Source of the DNA: Candidatus Sulfopaludibacter sp. SbA3
Lineage (GTDB): Bacteria > Acidobacteriota > Terriglobia > Bryobacterales > Bryobacteraceae
Assembly: GCA_945890485.1 (NCBI GenBank)
Contig: CAMDCN010000011.1
Location: 124,001 to 188,000 of the forward strand
Direction: 5' to 3'
DNA: 64,000 nt
Shown: piece after piece, positions 8,358 to 16,317 of the stretch
Numbering within the stretch: the stretch's first letter is position 1
Layout of the letters: the number at the start of each line of letters is the position of its first letter
Notes under the pieces: generated by a model
Databases searched by the model: none
What the model saw: the letters and a program-made list of their open reading frames with translations, nothing else
Told to the model about the DNA's origin: nothing
Program-made: the position numbers and the translations under genes

Positions 8358-9191
8358 GTGCATTTTCGGCGGATCGTGGCCATCGGTTTGGCTCTAGGCA
8401 TCAGTCTGCTTGCGGCGGAGCCGGCGGCAGTGGAGCGCGCCCGCGCCCGCCTGGCCAATTTGAAGGAGCTATTCGCGGCGGGAGCGGTCTCGGCCCGGCA
8501 GGTGGAACAGGCTGAATTGGCCGTGAAACAAGCCCTCGAAGACGAAAAGATCGACGAGGCTGTCTATGGCGAACTCGCTGTCGAAGAGCTGACAGAGGAG
8601 CAGGCCGCCGCTATGACGGCCGCCGCACAGCGCCGGTTGGCCCGCGAGCAGGCGAAGTTGGCCGAGGCGGCTAAGCTTGTCAGTGCTGGCGTGGCGCCGC
8701 GGTCGTCGCTGCTACCGTACGAAGAGGACATTGCAAGTGCACGGCGGACGCTCTCGTCGGCGGAGGAGCGCGCGCGGACGGTAAACGAACTGATCGCGCA
8801 GATCCGAGTGGAAGAAGCGGAATCGGGTCAACCGGAGGAGGGTCCCATCCAAGGGCCGATGCCTGTGGTGACGCGCTTCACCGGCGGCATGAAGTTCAGC
8901 CTCGCCAGCGACTTCAAAAAGATTCTACTGGCCTACGAGAAGCAGTTCGACCGGAAACTGCCGGTAAGCGCTAAAGGGCAGACCGCCCTCCATGTGACGA
9001 TGGGTTTTGACCATCGCGATCGCGTGGACATCGCATTGAATCCGGATGATCCCGAAGGCCGATGGCTGACCGCCTATCTTGAAAAGGCGATGATCCCTTT
9101 CTTCGCGTTCCGCTCCTCGATCCGCGGCCAAGCGACGGCCCCGCATATCCACATCGGTCCCCCCAGCCTGCGCCTCCGCAGCTTCGACTAG
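8358..9191 (+). CDS. Exported coiled-coil protein with M15-peptidase-like C-terminal domain
   Basis: This 277-residue protein starts with a short signal-like segment (VAIGLALGISLLAAEP). A charged helical region of about 140 residues follows, rich in Ala, Glu and Arg and reminiscent of the hairpins of TolC or HlyD-type proteins. The C-terminal 100 residues contain LHVTMGFDHRDRVDIAL and then PHIHIG. A His, a His/Asp cluster and a final HxH resemble the zinc ligands of M15 (VanX/VanY-type) peptidoglycan peptidases, but I cannot align the site firmly. The GTG at 8358 is chosen because it directly precedes the signal-like segment. The gene is divergent from rsfS and two bases short of hpt. Function is unknown; a role in cell-wall turnover is inference. 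Confidence 0.55.
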   Translation: MHFRRIVAIGLALGISLLAAEPAAVERARARLANLKELFAAGAVSARQVEQAELAVKQALEDEKIDEAVYGELAVEELTEEQAAAMTAAAQRRLAREQAKLAEAAKLVSAGVAPRSSLLPYEEDIASARRTLSSAEERARTVNELIAQIRVEEAESGQPEEGPIQGPMPVVTRFTGGMKFSLASDFKKILLAYEKQFDRKLPVSAKGQTALHVTMGFDHRDRVDIALNPDDPEGRWLTAYLEKAMIPFFAFRSSIRGQATAPHIHIGPPSLRLRSFD

Positions 9192-9192
9192 C

Positions 9193-9723
9193 ATGAAAAA
9201 CCCGCAGACCACGGTCCTCTTTTCGGACGAACAGATTCAAGCGCGCATCCGCGAGCTCGGCGCCACGATCACGAAAGACTATCCCGCGGGCGATCTAATC
9301 GTCGTAGGGATTTTGAAAGGCGCCTTTCTGTTTGTCGCTGATCTGGTGCGGACGATCGACCGGCCGCTAAAGGTTGATTTCATGGGCATCTCCAGCTATG
9401 GCCGGGGCACGATCTCATCCGGTGAAGTGAAGGTGACCAAGGATCTCGATATGCAAATTGAGGGCGCCCACGTGCTAATTGTCGAAGACATCGTCGACAC
9501 CGGCGTGACCCTTAGCTATCTGGTGGAAGTGCTGAAACAGCGAAAGCCGCAATCCATTCAGATTGCGGCTTTGCTCGACAAACCGGATCGGCGTCGCCGG
9601 GAAGTGCCGGTCGCTTATCGGGGGTTTTCCATTCCCGATGCGTTTGTTGTGGGCTATGGCCTCGACTTTGATGAAAACTATCGAGGCCTGAAAGACATCT
9701 GCGTGCTCAGCGAAGGCGCTTAG
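9193..9723 (+). CDS. hpt: Hypoxanthine phosphoribosyltransferase
   Basis: This purine-salvage enzyme transfers the phosphoribosyl group of PRPP to hypoxanthine or guanine. The 176-residue protein has the type I phosphoribosyltransferase PRPP loop VEDIVDTG at residues 97-104. The flexible-loop region is SSYGRGTISSGEV, and the base-contact end is VVGYGLDFDENYR. Length and order match bacterial Hpt. It begins one base after the preceding gene and its stop overlaps the convergent CDGSH gene by four bases. Confidence 0.94.
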   Translation: MKNPQTTVLFSDEQIQARIRELGATITKDYPAGDLIVVGILKGAFLFVADLVRTIDRPLKVDFMGISSYGRGTISSGEVKVTKDLDMQIEGAHVLIVEDIVDTGVTLSYLVEVLKQRKPQSIQIAALLDKPDRRRREVPVAYRGFSIPDAFVVGYGLDFDENYRGLKDICVLSEGA

Positions 9724-9950
9724 ACCTTCGGCTTCGGCGGGGGTAGGTCGCGCGCCTCGCACATGCTGGAGAAGCCGCTTTTGCCGTGGGTGCCATCACA
9801 GAACGGCTTGTTCTCGCTCAAACCGCAGCGGCACAGGCCAATTGCTGTGCGTCCGCCGAGACCGAACTCTTTCCCCGTTGCGTCGACGATGGAGATATCG
9901 CCTTCGATCCGAATCGGACCATTGTTGAAGATAGTGACTTTGGTAGCCAT
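9720..9950 (-). CDS. CDGSH iron-sulfur domain protein
   Basis: This small 76-residue protein carries one complete CDGSH motif: Cys40, Cys42, Cys51 and His55 in the order C-x-C-x2-S-x3-P-x-C-D-G-T-H. These are the three-Cys, one-His ligands of a redox-active [2Fe-2S] cluster. There is no transmembrane segment, so it is a soluble bacterial form of the mitoNEET family. Start at the ATG complement of 9948-9950; a longer reading to 10010 would run into the divergent gene. The physiological partner is unknown; electron transfer or iron-sulfur handling is the usual suggestion for the family. Confidence 0.9.
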   Translation of the reverse strand: MATKVTIFNNGPIRIEGDISIVDATGKEFGLGGRTAIGLCRCGLSENKPFCDGTHGKSGFSSMCEARDLPPPKPKV

Positions 9951-9958
9951 GCGTTGCT

Positions 9959-9964
9959 TACAAT
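9959..9964 (+). promoter_or_regulatory. Candidate -10 box of a leaderless promoter
   Basis: TACAAT ends six bases before the ATG at 9971, and no Shine-Dalgarno sequence can fit between them. If used, transcription would start at or next to the A of the start codon. A weak -35 candidate, GTGACT at 9934-9939, is 19 bases upstream. Confidence 0.35.
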
Positions 9965-9970
9965 GATGCC

Positions 9971-11185
9971 ATGGGTCGTTGTCTGTTTGCGCTGTGGGTG
10001 GCTGCTGCATTGGCGGCGCAACCGCTAACGCCAGAAACGATTCTGCTCGGCCGGACCCGCTACCACATGGTGGAGACGCTGCGGCGGATCCCGAACTACA
10101 CCTGCCTTGAAACGATTGAGCGGACCATCCGCCAGCCGCGCTCGAAGCGGGCGACGCTGGTGGACGCGCTGCGGCTGGAGGTGGCCGTAGTCGATGGGAA
10201 GGAGCTGTTCTCCTGGCCCGGTGAGCGGCAATTCAAAGAGCGGGACCTGCGGGAACTCGCTCCGGGTGGCGCCATCGGCAATGGCAACTTCGCGCTGCAT
10301 GCCAAGTCGGTGTTCGGCGGGAACTACGTGAAGTTCACCTTTCGCGGCAAGGAGCAACGAGAGGGCAGGGAAGTGGCTCGGTTTGACTACGACGTGCCGG
10401 AGCAGTTCAGCGGATACCAGATCCGGGTGGGCGATGCGTCGGCCGTGGTGCCCTACCACGGGCAGGTCGTGGTGGACGCGACGACTTTGGACCTGATCGA
10501 TCTCGAAGTGATCGCCGACGAACTGCCGCCGCATTTGAAGCTGCAGCGCGCGAGTGACTTTATGCACTACGCGAGGCAGCGGATCGGAGAAGCCGATCAT
10601 CTCCTGCCGGTCTCCTCAGAGATGACCATGGTGGGGATCGAGGGCGGTGAGAGCCGGAACAAGGTGACCTTTTCGGGTTGTCGGCAGTATTCGGGCGAGT
10701 CGGTTGTGCGGTTCGATGATCCCGAGCCCACCGCGGAGGCCGCCCCTCCACCGCCAGTGACGCCGCGCGTCGCCACGGAGCTGCCGGTCGAGTTGCTCAT
10801 CGAGGCTGCGCTCGACGAAACCTTCGCCATGGATAAGGCTGCGACGGGAGATCTGCTCTCTTTCACCGTGCGACGGGACGCCCGCCGCCGCAAGATTACC
10901 CTCGTGCCGAAAGGTGCGCGTATTCGGGCCCGCGTGGGGGATGTCGACCGCCGGCCCCTGCGAGGCTATTCGATGGGCGTGGGAATTCAACTGGTGGAAA
11001 TTGAGCATGAAGGGCAAATCGTTCCGTTAAAGGCCGAGGTGGTCGAAGACGGCTCCGTTTCGCTACGCACCAGCTTTTATGCGTTAATGCCGGCCGCAAA
11101 CTCAAGACCGGCCATGATCTATGTGAAGAGCACGCCGCCCCGGATGCCGAAGGGTCTCCTTCTGCAACTCCGGGTGATACCCTGA
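9971..11185 (+). CDS. Secreted protein of unknown function
   Basis: This 404-residue protein has a short signal peptide (residues 1-16, ending AALAAQ). The N-terminal two thirds form a beta-rich domain with the segment RIPNYTCLETIERT, seen in families of exported acidobacterial proteins without a known role. The last 140 residues form a second beta-rich domain with DETFAMDKAATGDLLSF and VPKGARIRARV. This part resembles small beta-barrel or pilus/TrbI-like 'avoid burst' segments, but I cannot name it. No catalytic motif is visible. It is divergent from the CDGSH gene with only 20 bases between the start codons, and is followed three bases later by the GH88 gene. Confidence 0.7.
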   Translation: MGRCLFALWVAAALAAQPLTPETILLGRTRYHMVETLRRIPNYTCLETIERTIRQPRSKRATLVDALRLEVAVVDGKELFSWPGERQFKERDLRELAPGGAIGNGNFALHAKSVFGGNYVKFTFRGKEQREGREVARFDYDVPEQFSGYQIRVGDASAVVPYHGQVVVDATTLDLIDLEVIADELPPHLKLQRASDFMHYARQRIGEADHLLPVSSEMTMVGIEGGESRNKVTFSGCRQYSGESVVRFDDPEPTAEAAPPPPVTPRVATELPVELLIEAALDETFAMDKAATGDLLSFTVRRDARRRKITLVPKGARIRARVGDVDRRPLRGYSMGVGIQLVEIEHEGQIVPLKAEVVEDGSVSLRTSFYALMPAANSRPAMIYVKSTPPRMPKGLLLQLRVIP

Positions 11186-11187
11186 AA

Positions 11188-12330
11188 TTGGAAACGATCG
11201 TGATTCAATTTCAACTTGAGACCGACAAAGCCCTGTTCGAAGGCGCCATGCGATTTGGCCAGAAGCAGGTGAAAAAGCTGATCGATAAGTCGCCCGGCTT
11301 CTCTCCCATGTACACCCGGAACGGGAAATGGAAGCACGAGGGGGCCACCTGGACCCACTGGTGCGACGGGTTCCTTCCGGGCATGATGTGGGTCTTCCGC
11401 CGCTTCGACGCGGACCGCAAAGGCAAGGACACAGAGTTCTGGAAAGAGCAGGCGATCAAGTACTCGAAGCCGCTGGAACTGCGGAAGACGGATCGCGACG
11501 TCCACGACTTGGGCTTCATCTTCCTGTCGACCTACTACCGCTGGTATCAGGTCGATCGCAATCCAGAACACGAAGCGGTCTTGATCGAAGCTGGCAAGAC
11601 GTTGGCGCTGCGCTTTCGCGAGAAGGGACAGTATCTGCGTTCTTTCGTCAGCGAAGAGTCGCTGTTCATCGACATCATGATGAACGTCGGCATTATCTTC
11701 TACGCCGCCCGGGCGACCGGCGACAAGCACCTTCGGGAAGTAGCCCTGCGGCATGCGTTGACGACGCGGCGGGTGCTGGTGAGGGGCGACGGTTCCACCG
11801 CGCACGAAGGCTTGTTCGATACAGCCACCGGCGAATTCCTGCGGCAGACGACGCACCAGGGGCACCGGGGCGATTCCTGTTGGTCGCGTGGTCTGGCATG
11901 GGCGCTGTACGGATTCGGCACCTGCTACGAGTACAGCCGCGATCCGCACTTCCTCGAAACCGCGGAAAGCTGCGCGGACTACTACATCACCCATTCGCCA
12001 GCCGATGGCGTAGCGCCTTGGGACTTCAACGCTTCCACGGAGAGCCGCAAGCAACTCGACACCTCGGCGGCGGCAATTGCCGCTTCCGGCCTGCTCCGCC
12101 TGTCGCGGCTCTTGCAGGATCCGGTGAAAGGCCACTTCTACTGGAACACCGGCTTGCGGATTCTGCGGACGCTATCCGAGAAGCACTTGGCCGATAAGGA
12201 AAAGGGCTGGGAGGGCGTGCTGAAAGGTGGCGTCTACCACATGCACAAAGGTTTGGGCGTGAACGAGAGCGTCATTTGGGGCGACCACTTCTTTATCGAA
12301 GCTCTCGAACACGCCCTGCGTCACCTATAG
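11188..12330 (+). CDS. Glycoside hydrolase family 88 / unsaturated glucuronyl hydrolase
   Basis: This enzyme is predicted to hydrate and release delta-4,5-unsaturated uronic acids from oligosaccharides produced by polysaccharide lyases. The 380-residue alpha/alpha-barrel contains the two aspartates expected for the GH88 mechanism, Asp107 in DVHDLGF and Asp162 in SLFIDIMMN. The aromatic-rich segment GATWTHWCDGFLPGMMW is typical of the substrate cleft. No signal peptide is seen, so it is probably cytoplasmic. The start is uncertain: TTG at 11188 or GTG at 11200. The gene lies three bases after the preceding gene and ends two bases before the convergent OmpA-family gene. No lyase is encoded nearby. 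Confidence 0.87.
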   Translation: METIVIQFQLETDKALFEGAMRFGQKQVKKLIDKSPGFSPMYTRNGKWKHEGATWTHWCDGFLPGMMWVFRRFDADRKGKDTEFWKEQAIKYSKPLELRKTDRDVHDLGFIFLSTYYRWYQVDRNPEHEAVLIEAGKTLALRFREKGQYLRSFVSEESLFIDIMMNVGIIFYAARATGDKHLREVALRHALTTRRVLVRGDGSTAHEGLFDTATGEFLRQTTHQGHRGDSCWSRGLAWALYGFGTCYEYSRDPHFLETAESCADYYITHSPADGVAPWDFNASTESRKQLDTSAAAIAASGLLRLSRLLQDPVKGHFYWNTGLRILRTLSEKHLADKEKGWEGVLKGGVYHMHKGLGVNESVIWGDHFFIEALEHALRHL

Positions 12331-12332
12331 GG

Positions 12333-13988
12333 TTAGTTGTTGGCCGGCGCTTTGCTGGTCAGCTTGCTGCCGATAATCTCGCCGCTCACCACCATCTCGA
12401 CGCGCCGGTTCTTCTGGCGGTTCGCCGCGTTGGTGTTGGGCACGGCGGGCATGGTCTTGCCGAAGCCAATGGCGGTGATCATATCGCCATTCAGACCCTG
12501 TTCCGTTAGGTAGGTCCGGACGGTGTCGGCCCGCTGTTCGGAGAGTTTTTGATTGAACTCCTCGCTGCCGATGTCGTCGGTGTGGCCTTCGACTTCGAGC
12601 TTCAAGCCGGGATGCGCCAGTACGATGCCGGAGATCTTGGCCAGCTTTTCCCGCGTCGGCGGACGGAGCGAGTACTTGCCGAAGTCAAAGAGGACATCGG
12701 AAAGGTTCACGATTAGACCGCGAGCGGAATCGCGGGTTTCCAGGATCAGGTTGAACTGATCGAGCAACTGCTGCCGGAGGGCGGTCTTTTCTTCCTCGGC
12801 GCGCAGACGTCCCTTCTCGGCCTCGGCCGTGGCGGCTTTGGCGCGTTCGAGGTCGGCTAACGCGGCCTGTTGCTGCGCCAGGGCGGCTTGGCGGGCGGCA
12901 TCCGCTTCCGCACGGGCCTTTTCTGCCTGTGCCCGGGCAAGGTCGGCTTCGGCTTTCATCTTCCGGGCTTCCGCCGTGGCGGCCTCGGCCTCCGCCTTGG
13001 CCTTTTCAGCGGCCATCCGCTCCATGTCGGCCTGTTTCCGGCGCTCGGCTTCGAGGCGCGCATTTTCGGCTTCCTGCTTGGCGCGTTCGTTGGCCAGGCG
13101 AGCCCGTTCCGTTTCGGCGGCGGCCTCGGCTTGCGCTTTCGCTTCGCGTTCGGCGGCGGCGGCGCGCTCGTTCATCAGCGCCTCTTCTTCGCGGCGTTTG
13201 ATGGTGATGACGCGGGCGTCTTCGGCCGTCTGCACTGCTTCCCGCGAGATCATGGCGACCGGCTTCATGCCGGCCTTCCGGGCGAGATAGCCTTCGGCTT
13301 GGGCCAGCAGATCGGTCGATTTTTTGAAAGTGTCGTTGGCGTACTTGGCGGCGCCGGAGGCGCGAGCAATCTGGATGGCCTGGCGCGCTTCGTAGAGTTC
13401 GAGCGGTACCTTCGGATCGATGACCATCTTCTGCGGGATCATATTGGCGTAGTTTCCGCGCTGAAGCAGTTCGAACTTGGCGTCGATTACGTCCACTTTG
13501 CCGAGCGTATCCTGACGGACCACGTTTTCGATCACGACCACGTCGCTAGGCTGCGTGACGGAGAAATACGGTTCGGCGGTGACGATCAAGCCGAACGCCT
13601 GGTTTTCACTGGTGACGTTGAGTTTGCTGCGGTTTCCATTCAACAACACCTCCCCCAGGTTCGTCGCGCGGCCTTCCGGCGTGATTGCCCACATGACGTA
13701 CGTTAAGTATTCAGGGCCGAACTTAGTGGCGGGTACGAGATTCGCGAACTCCACCTCGATCTCAATGTAACCCTGCTTCGACTCGACCTTGGCCTGCCCC
13801 TTGGCATCAGGAAGTATTGATGTTCCGGCAAAGTCAATTTTGGTGGCTCCACTGCGGTGCCGGTAGTTGATCGCCTTTGCCGTTTTGGCGACGACATCTA
13901 CTTTGAAGGTGGTTAGCGGTACATCGGGATCCGGGACCTGCGCGGCCAGAATTCCACTGAGGGCTAACAAAAGCCAGCTTCTCTGCAT
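12333..13988 (-). CDS. OmpA-family protein with DUF4398-like and long coiled-coil region
   Basis: This 551-residue envelope protein has a signal peptide (residues 1-16, ending ILAAQ) and an N-terminal beta-rich domain of about 180 residues. A helical segment starting YEARQAIQIARASGAAKYA resembles DUF4398. Next comes a 150-residue stretch of Ala/Glu/Arg/Lys heptads (about 245-400) predicted to be a continuous coiled coil. The C-terminal OmpA domain has EGHTD (near 467-471), the NRRVE motif and other peptidoglycan-binding residues. It probably links the outer membrane or periplasm to the wall. A strong GGAGGAG ribosome-binding site precedes the ATG. DUF4398-OmpA proteins are found widely, but the long charged stalk is a notable variant. 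Confidence 0.85.
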   Translation of the reverse strand: MQRSWLLLALSGILAAQVPDPDVPLTTFKVDVVAKTAKAINYRHRSGATKIDFAGTSILPDAKGQAKVESKQGYIEIEVEFANLVPATKFGPEYLTYVMWAITPEGRATNLGEVLLNGNRSKLNVTSENQAFGLIVTAEPYFSVTQPSDVVVIENVVRQDTLGKVDVIDAKFELLQRGNYANMIPQKMVIDPKVPLELYEARQAIQIARASGAAKYANDTFKKSTDLLAQAEGYLARKAGMKPVAMISREAVQTAEDARVITIKRREEEALMNERAAAAEREAKAQAEAAAETERARLANERAKQEAENARLEAERRKQADMERMAAEKAKAEAEAATAEARKMKAEADLARAQAEKARAEADAARQAALAQQQAALADLERAKAATAEAEKGRLRAEEEKTALRQQLLDQFNLILETRDSARGLIVNLSDVLFDFGKYSLRPPTREKLAKISGIVLAHPGLKLEVEGHTDDIGSEEFNQKLSEQRADTVRTYLTEQGLNGDMITAIGFGKTMPAVPNTNAANRQKNRRVEMVVSGEIIGSKLTSKAPANN

Positions 13989-14057
13989 AGATCAATCTCC
14001 TCCAATATTCGATACATCAACCCGGACAACCGTTTCCACTATCGTGTCAGATCGTGT

Positions 14058-15245
14058 TTACACCTGCCGTGCCGCGCCGGCCGAAGGCATACAACGGTAG
14101 ATGCCGGGTACCACACCATAGGCTGCCAGATAGTCCTGCCTTACCTTGGCTTCGAACTCGGGAATCGCGGCCGGGTCGACTAAATTTACGGTGCAACCGC
14201 CGAATCCGCCGCCGGTCATCCGAGCTCCGTAAACGCCTTCAATCCCCCGGGCGATTTCGACAAGACTATCCAGTTCAGGACAACTCACCGCGTAGTCGTC
14301 ACGCAGACTGGCATGGCTCGCGTAGAACAGTTCGCCTCGTTCGGCGGGGCTGCCCGCCGCCAGGAAGTCATGGACACGTGCATTTTCACTCACGATATGG
14401 CGCGTGCGGCGGCGGAGTTCGCCATGCAGCGTATCCGCTTGGTCGAGCGTCGCGTCCCGCAAGGCCCGCACACCCAGCAGGTCGCGCGCCTCGGCACATT
14501 CGGCCACCCGCGTGCGGTAGGCCCCCTGCCCGAGTTCATGCCGCACCATCGAATTGACGGCGAGAATAGCGACCTCCTCCGGCCACGGGGCTGCGTGGCT
14601 CTCCAGCGTCCGGCAATCGATCTCCAGCATCGATCCCGCCCCTGCCTTCACGCAGACATACTGGTCCATGACGCCGCACGGCATTCCGACGAACCGGTTC
14701 TCCGCGCGCCGGCAGAGTTGAATCAATTCGATGTCCGGAATCGAGCGGCCATCGAGCAGCGCGAGCGCCGTAGCTACCTCAATCGCCGCCGAAGAGCTTA
14801 GCCCCGCGCCGATAGGCACCGTCGAATGAACCCGCAGATTGGCCGGCTCAACCGGATAGCCAGCGCGGAAAAGCTCCTTGGCAATGCCGACAATGTAGTC
14901 GCTCCAATCGTGCATCGGCTGCACTACGGGAAGCGCTGAGGTCGGCCAGCGCCGCTCCTGTCCGTTGTTCTCGGAAACTACGCGCAGCTCGCCGCTGGCG
15001 TTCTTGCTTCTCGTCACATAACAGGCCAGGTCCAGCGCGATCGGCAGCACGAAGCCTTCGGTGTAGTCGGTATGCTCGCCCATCAAATTGACGCGCCCCG
15101 GAGCGCGGTATACCTTGACATCCGCGCTGCTGCCTCCCCACTTCCGGCGGTGCGCGTCGCTCAGGCTCTCCGTCGTGAAAACCAAAATAGAACTCTCCAA
15201 AAATCGAACGGCATCGTTCCCGGGTAGTCCGCAGAACTCTCCCAT
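14058..15245 (-). CDS. galK: Galactokinase
   Basis: This enzyme phosphorylates alpha-D-galactose at C1, the committing step of the Leloir pathway. The 395-residue GHMP kinase has the galactokinase signature PGRVNLMGEHTDYTEGFVLP with the substrate-binding Glu-His-x-Asp. Its ATP loop is PIGAGLSSSAAIEV and its C-terminal GHMP motif is GARMTGGGFGGCTV. The ATG complement of 15243-15245 places the start 13 bases after the upstream gene; a longer reading to 15341 would overlap that gene and was rejected. No galT or galE is encoded in the window, so the other Leloir genes must lie elsewhere. Confidence 0.93.
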   Translation of the reverse strand: MGEFCGLPGNDAVRFLESSILVFTTESLSDAHRRKWGGSSADVKVYRAPGRVNLMGEHTDYTEGFVLPIALDLACYVTRSKNASGELRVVSENNGQERRWPTSALPVVQPMHDWSDYIVGIAKELFRAGYPVEPANLRVHSTVPIGAGLSSSAAIEVATALALLDGRSIPDIELIQLCRRAENRFVGMPCGVMDQYVCVKAGAGSMLEIDCRTLESHAAPWPEEVAILAVNSMVRHELGQGAYRTRVAECAEARDLLGVRALRDATLDQADTLHGELRRRTRHIVSENARVHDFLAAGSPAERGELFYASHASLRDDYAVSCPELDSLVEIARGIEGVYGARMTGGGFGGCTVNLVDPAAIPEFEAKVRQDYLAAYGVVPGIYRCMPSAGAARQV

Positions 15246-15258
15246 GATCGCTCGAAAC

Positions 15259-16245
15259 TCAGGCGTCCCGCTTCGGTTGGCTCTCCTCAAACGCTTCCCA
15301 GATGGTGCGGAGTTCCTTCCACGCGGCACGGAAGTCGGCATCGTCGTTGTGGTCTCCGAAGCGAAGGAAAAAAGGGCGGTGGTTCCAGTCGAAGGGCTGT
15401 TCGCTTCTGCCGCACAGATAGAAGAGCAACGCGGCCATGTGGACCCGGGTAGTCGAATCGCCGGTGCGGGCTTGATTGAGGATGGCGCGCCGGACGGACG
15501 GAGTCTGGCAGGATTCGGCCAGGGAGAGCGCCCGGCTCAAAGTGCTCATGGCGGCGGCCCGCTCGATGACGCCGATGACGTCGGACTCGATGAGTTCCAC
15601 GGGTAGGCTTCCCGCCTCGACTGCTTGGTCGACGGCGTAGGCGCGGACCTCTGGGTCCGAGTGGAAGCGCGCGGCATCGATGGCGGCCCGCGAGGCCGGC
15701 GTGTCAATGACAGCGAGAGCCTCCAGGTCGCGCCAGTCCCCATCACGGAGGAGCTTCTGGATCAACTCACCTTCGATCTTATGGCGTTCCCGGGGCGTCA
15801 TTTGCGGCAAGAGATCGAGAGCGTAGCCGATGCCTTCGCGCCATTTGTCGTAGTCCACCACCATACTCGCCCTGAACTGATCGAGGAGCGGGGAAGGCGG
15901 AACTATCGGAGCGGGCGGCGGGACGGGGGGAGTGTAGATAACGACTTCGGGCTCCGGCAGGGGCGGTTCCAGGATGAAGAAGTGCCGAGGTTCGACGGTA
16001 AACTCGCCGGAGTATTGCGAGCTGTTGCGTTCGTAGAAACGGAGATCGCCGGTGGAGGCGCGGGGCTGCGAGCGAACGGGGCCGTGAAGCAGGAACGAGG
16101 CGCCGATCGGGGCGGCGGGAAAGCCATGTTCAACGGCGGCGATTTCGTTTCCCGCCGCAATCTCTGCGTCGAGGAGTTGACGGAGAACGGGTGGCAGGTT
16201 TTCATAGTCGCGGCGGTCGGCCGGGGAGAGATCAGAGGGTTGCAT
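15259..16245 (-). CDS. Helical-repeat protein of unknown function
   Basis: I do not recognise this 328-residue protein. The N-terminus (residues 1-45) has an amphipathic, anti-sigma-like helical character (MQPSDLSPADRRDYENLPP). A proline-rich linker follows near residues 93-117 (PPVPPPAPIVPP). The C-terminal 200 residues are almost all alpha-helical and contain motifs such as SDPEVRAYAVDQAV, similar to HEAT repeats. There is no signal peptide or transmembrane segment, so a cytoplasmic scaffold is likely. It lies 13 bases upstream of galK on the same strand and probably shares its transcript, but the functional connection is unclear. Confidence 0.6.
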   Translation of the reverse strand: MQPSDLSPADRRDYENLPPVLRQLLDAEIAAGNEIAAVEHGFPAAPIGASFLLHGPVRSQPRASTGDLRFYERNSSQYSGEFTVEPRHFFILEPPLPEPEVVIYTPPVPPPAPIVPPSPLLDQFRASMVVDYDKWREGIGYALDLLPQMTPRERHKIEGELIQKLLRDGDWRDLEALAVIDTPASRAAIDAARFHSDPEVRAYAVDQAVEAGSLPVELIESDVIGVIERAAAMSTLSRALSLAESCQTPSVRRAILNQARTGDSTTRVHMAALLFYLCGRSEQPFDWNHRPFFLRFGDHNDDADFRAAWKELRTIWEAFEESQPKRDA

Positions 16246-16317
16246 CGCGGTGGTCCTGCTGATTATGGCGAATTCGGTCAGCGTTTTCGCTCAGAGAGCC
16301 CTGTGGCAGTCAGGAGT

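Noticed and set aside
12780-13200. Tandem DNA repeat in the OmpA-family gene
   Set aside because: The repetition is at the level of Ala/Glu/Arg codons of a coiled coil. No exact repeating unit is kept at the DNA level.
15246-15341. N-terminal extension of galactokinase
   Set aside because: It overlaps the preceding helical-repeat gene and is Arg/Ser-rich; the shorter start is 13 bases after that gene.
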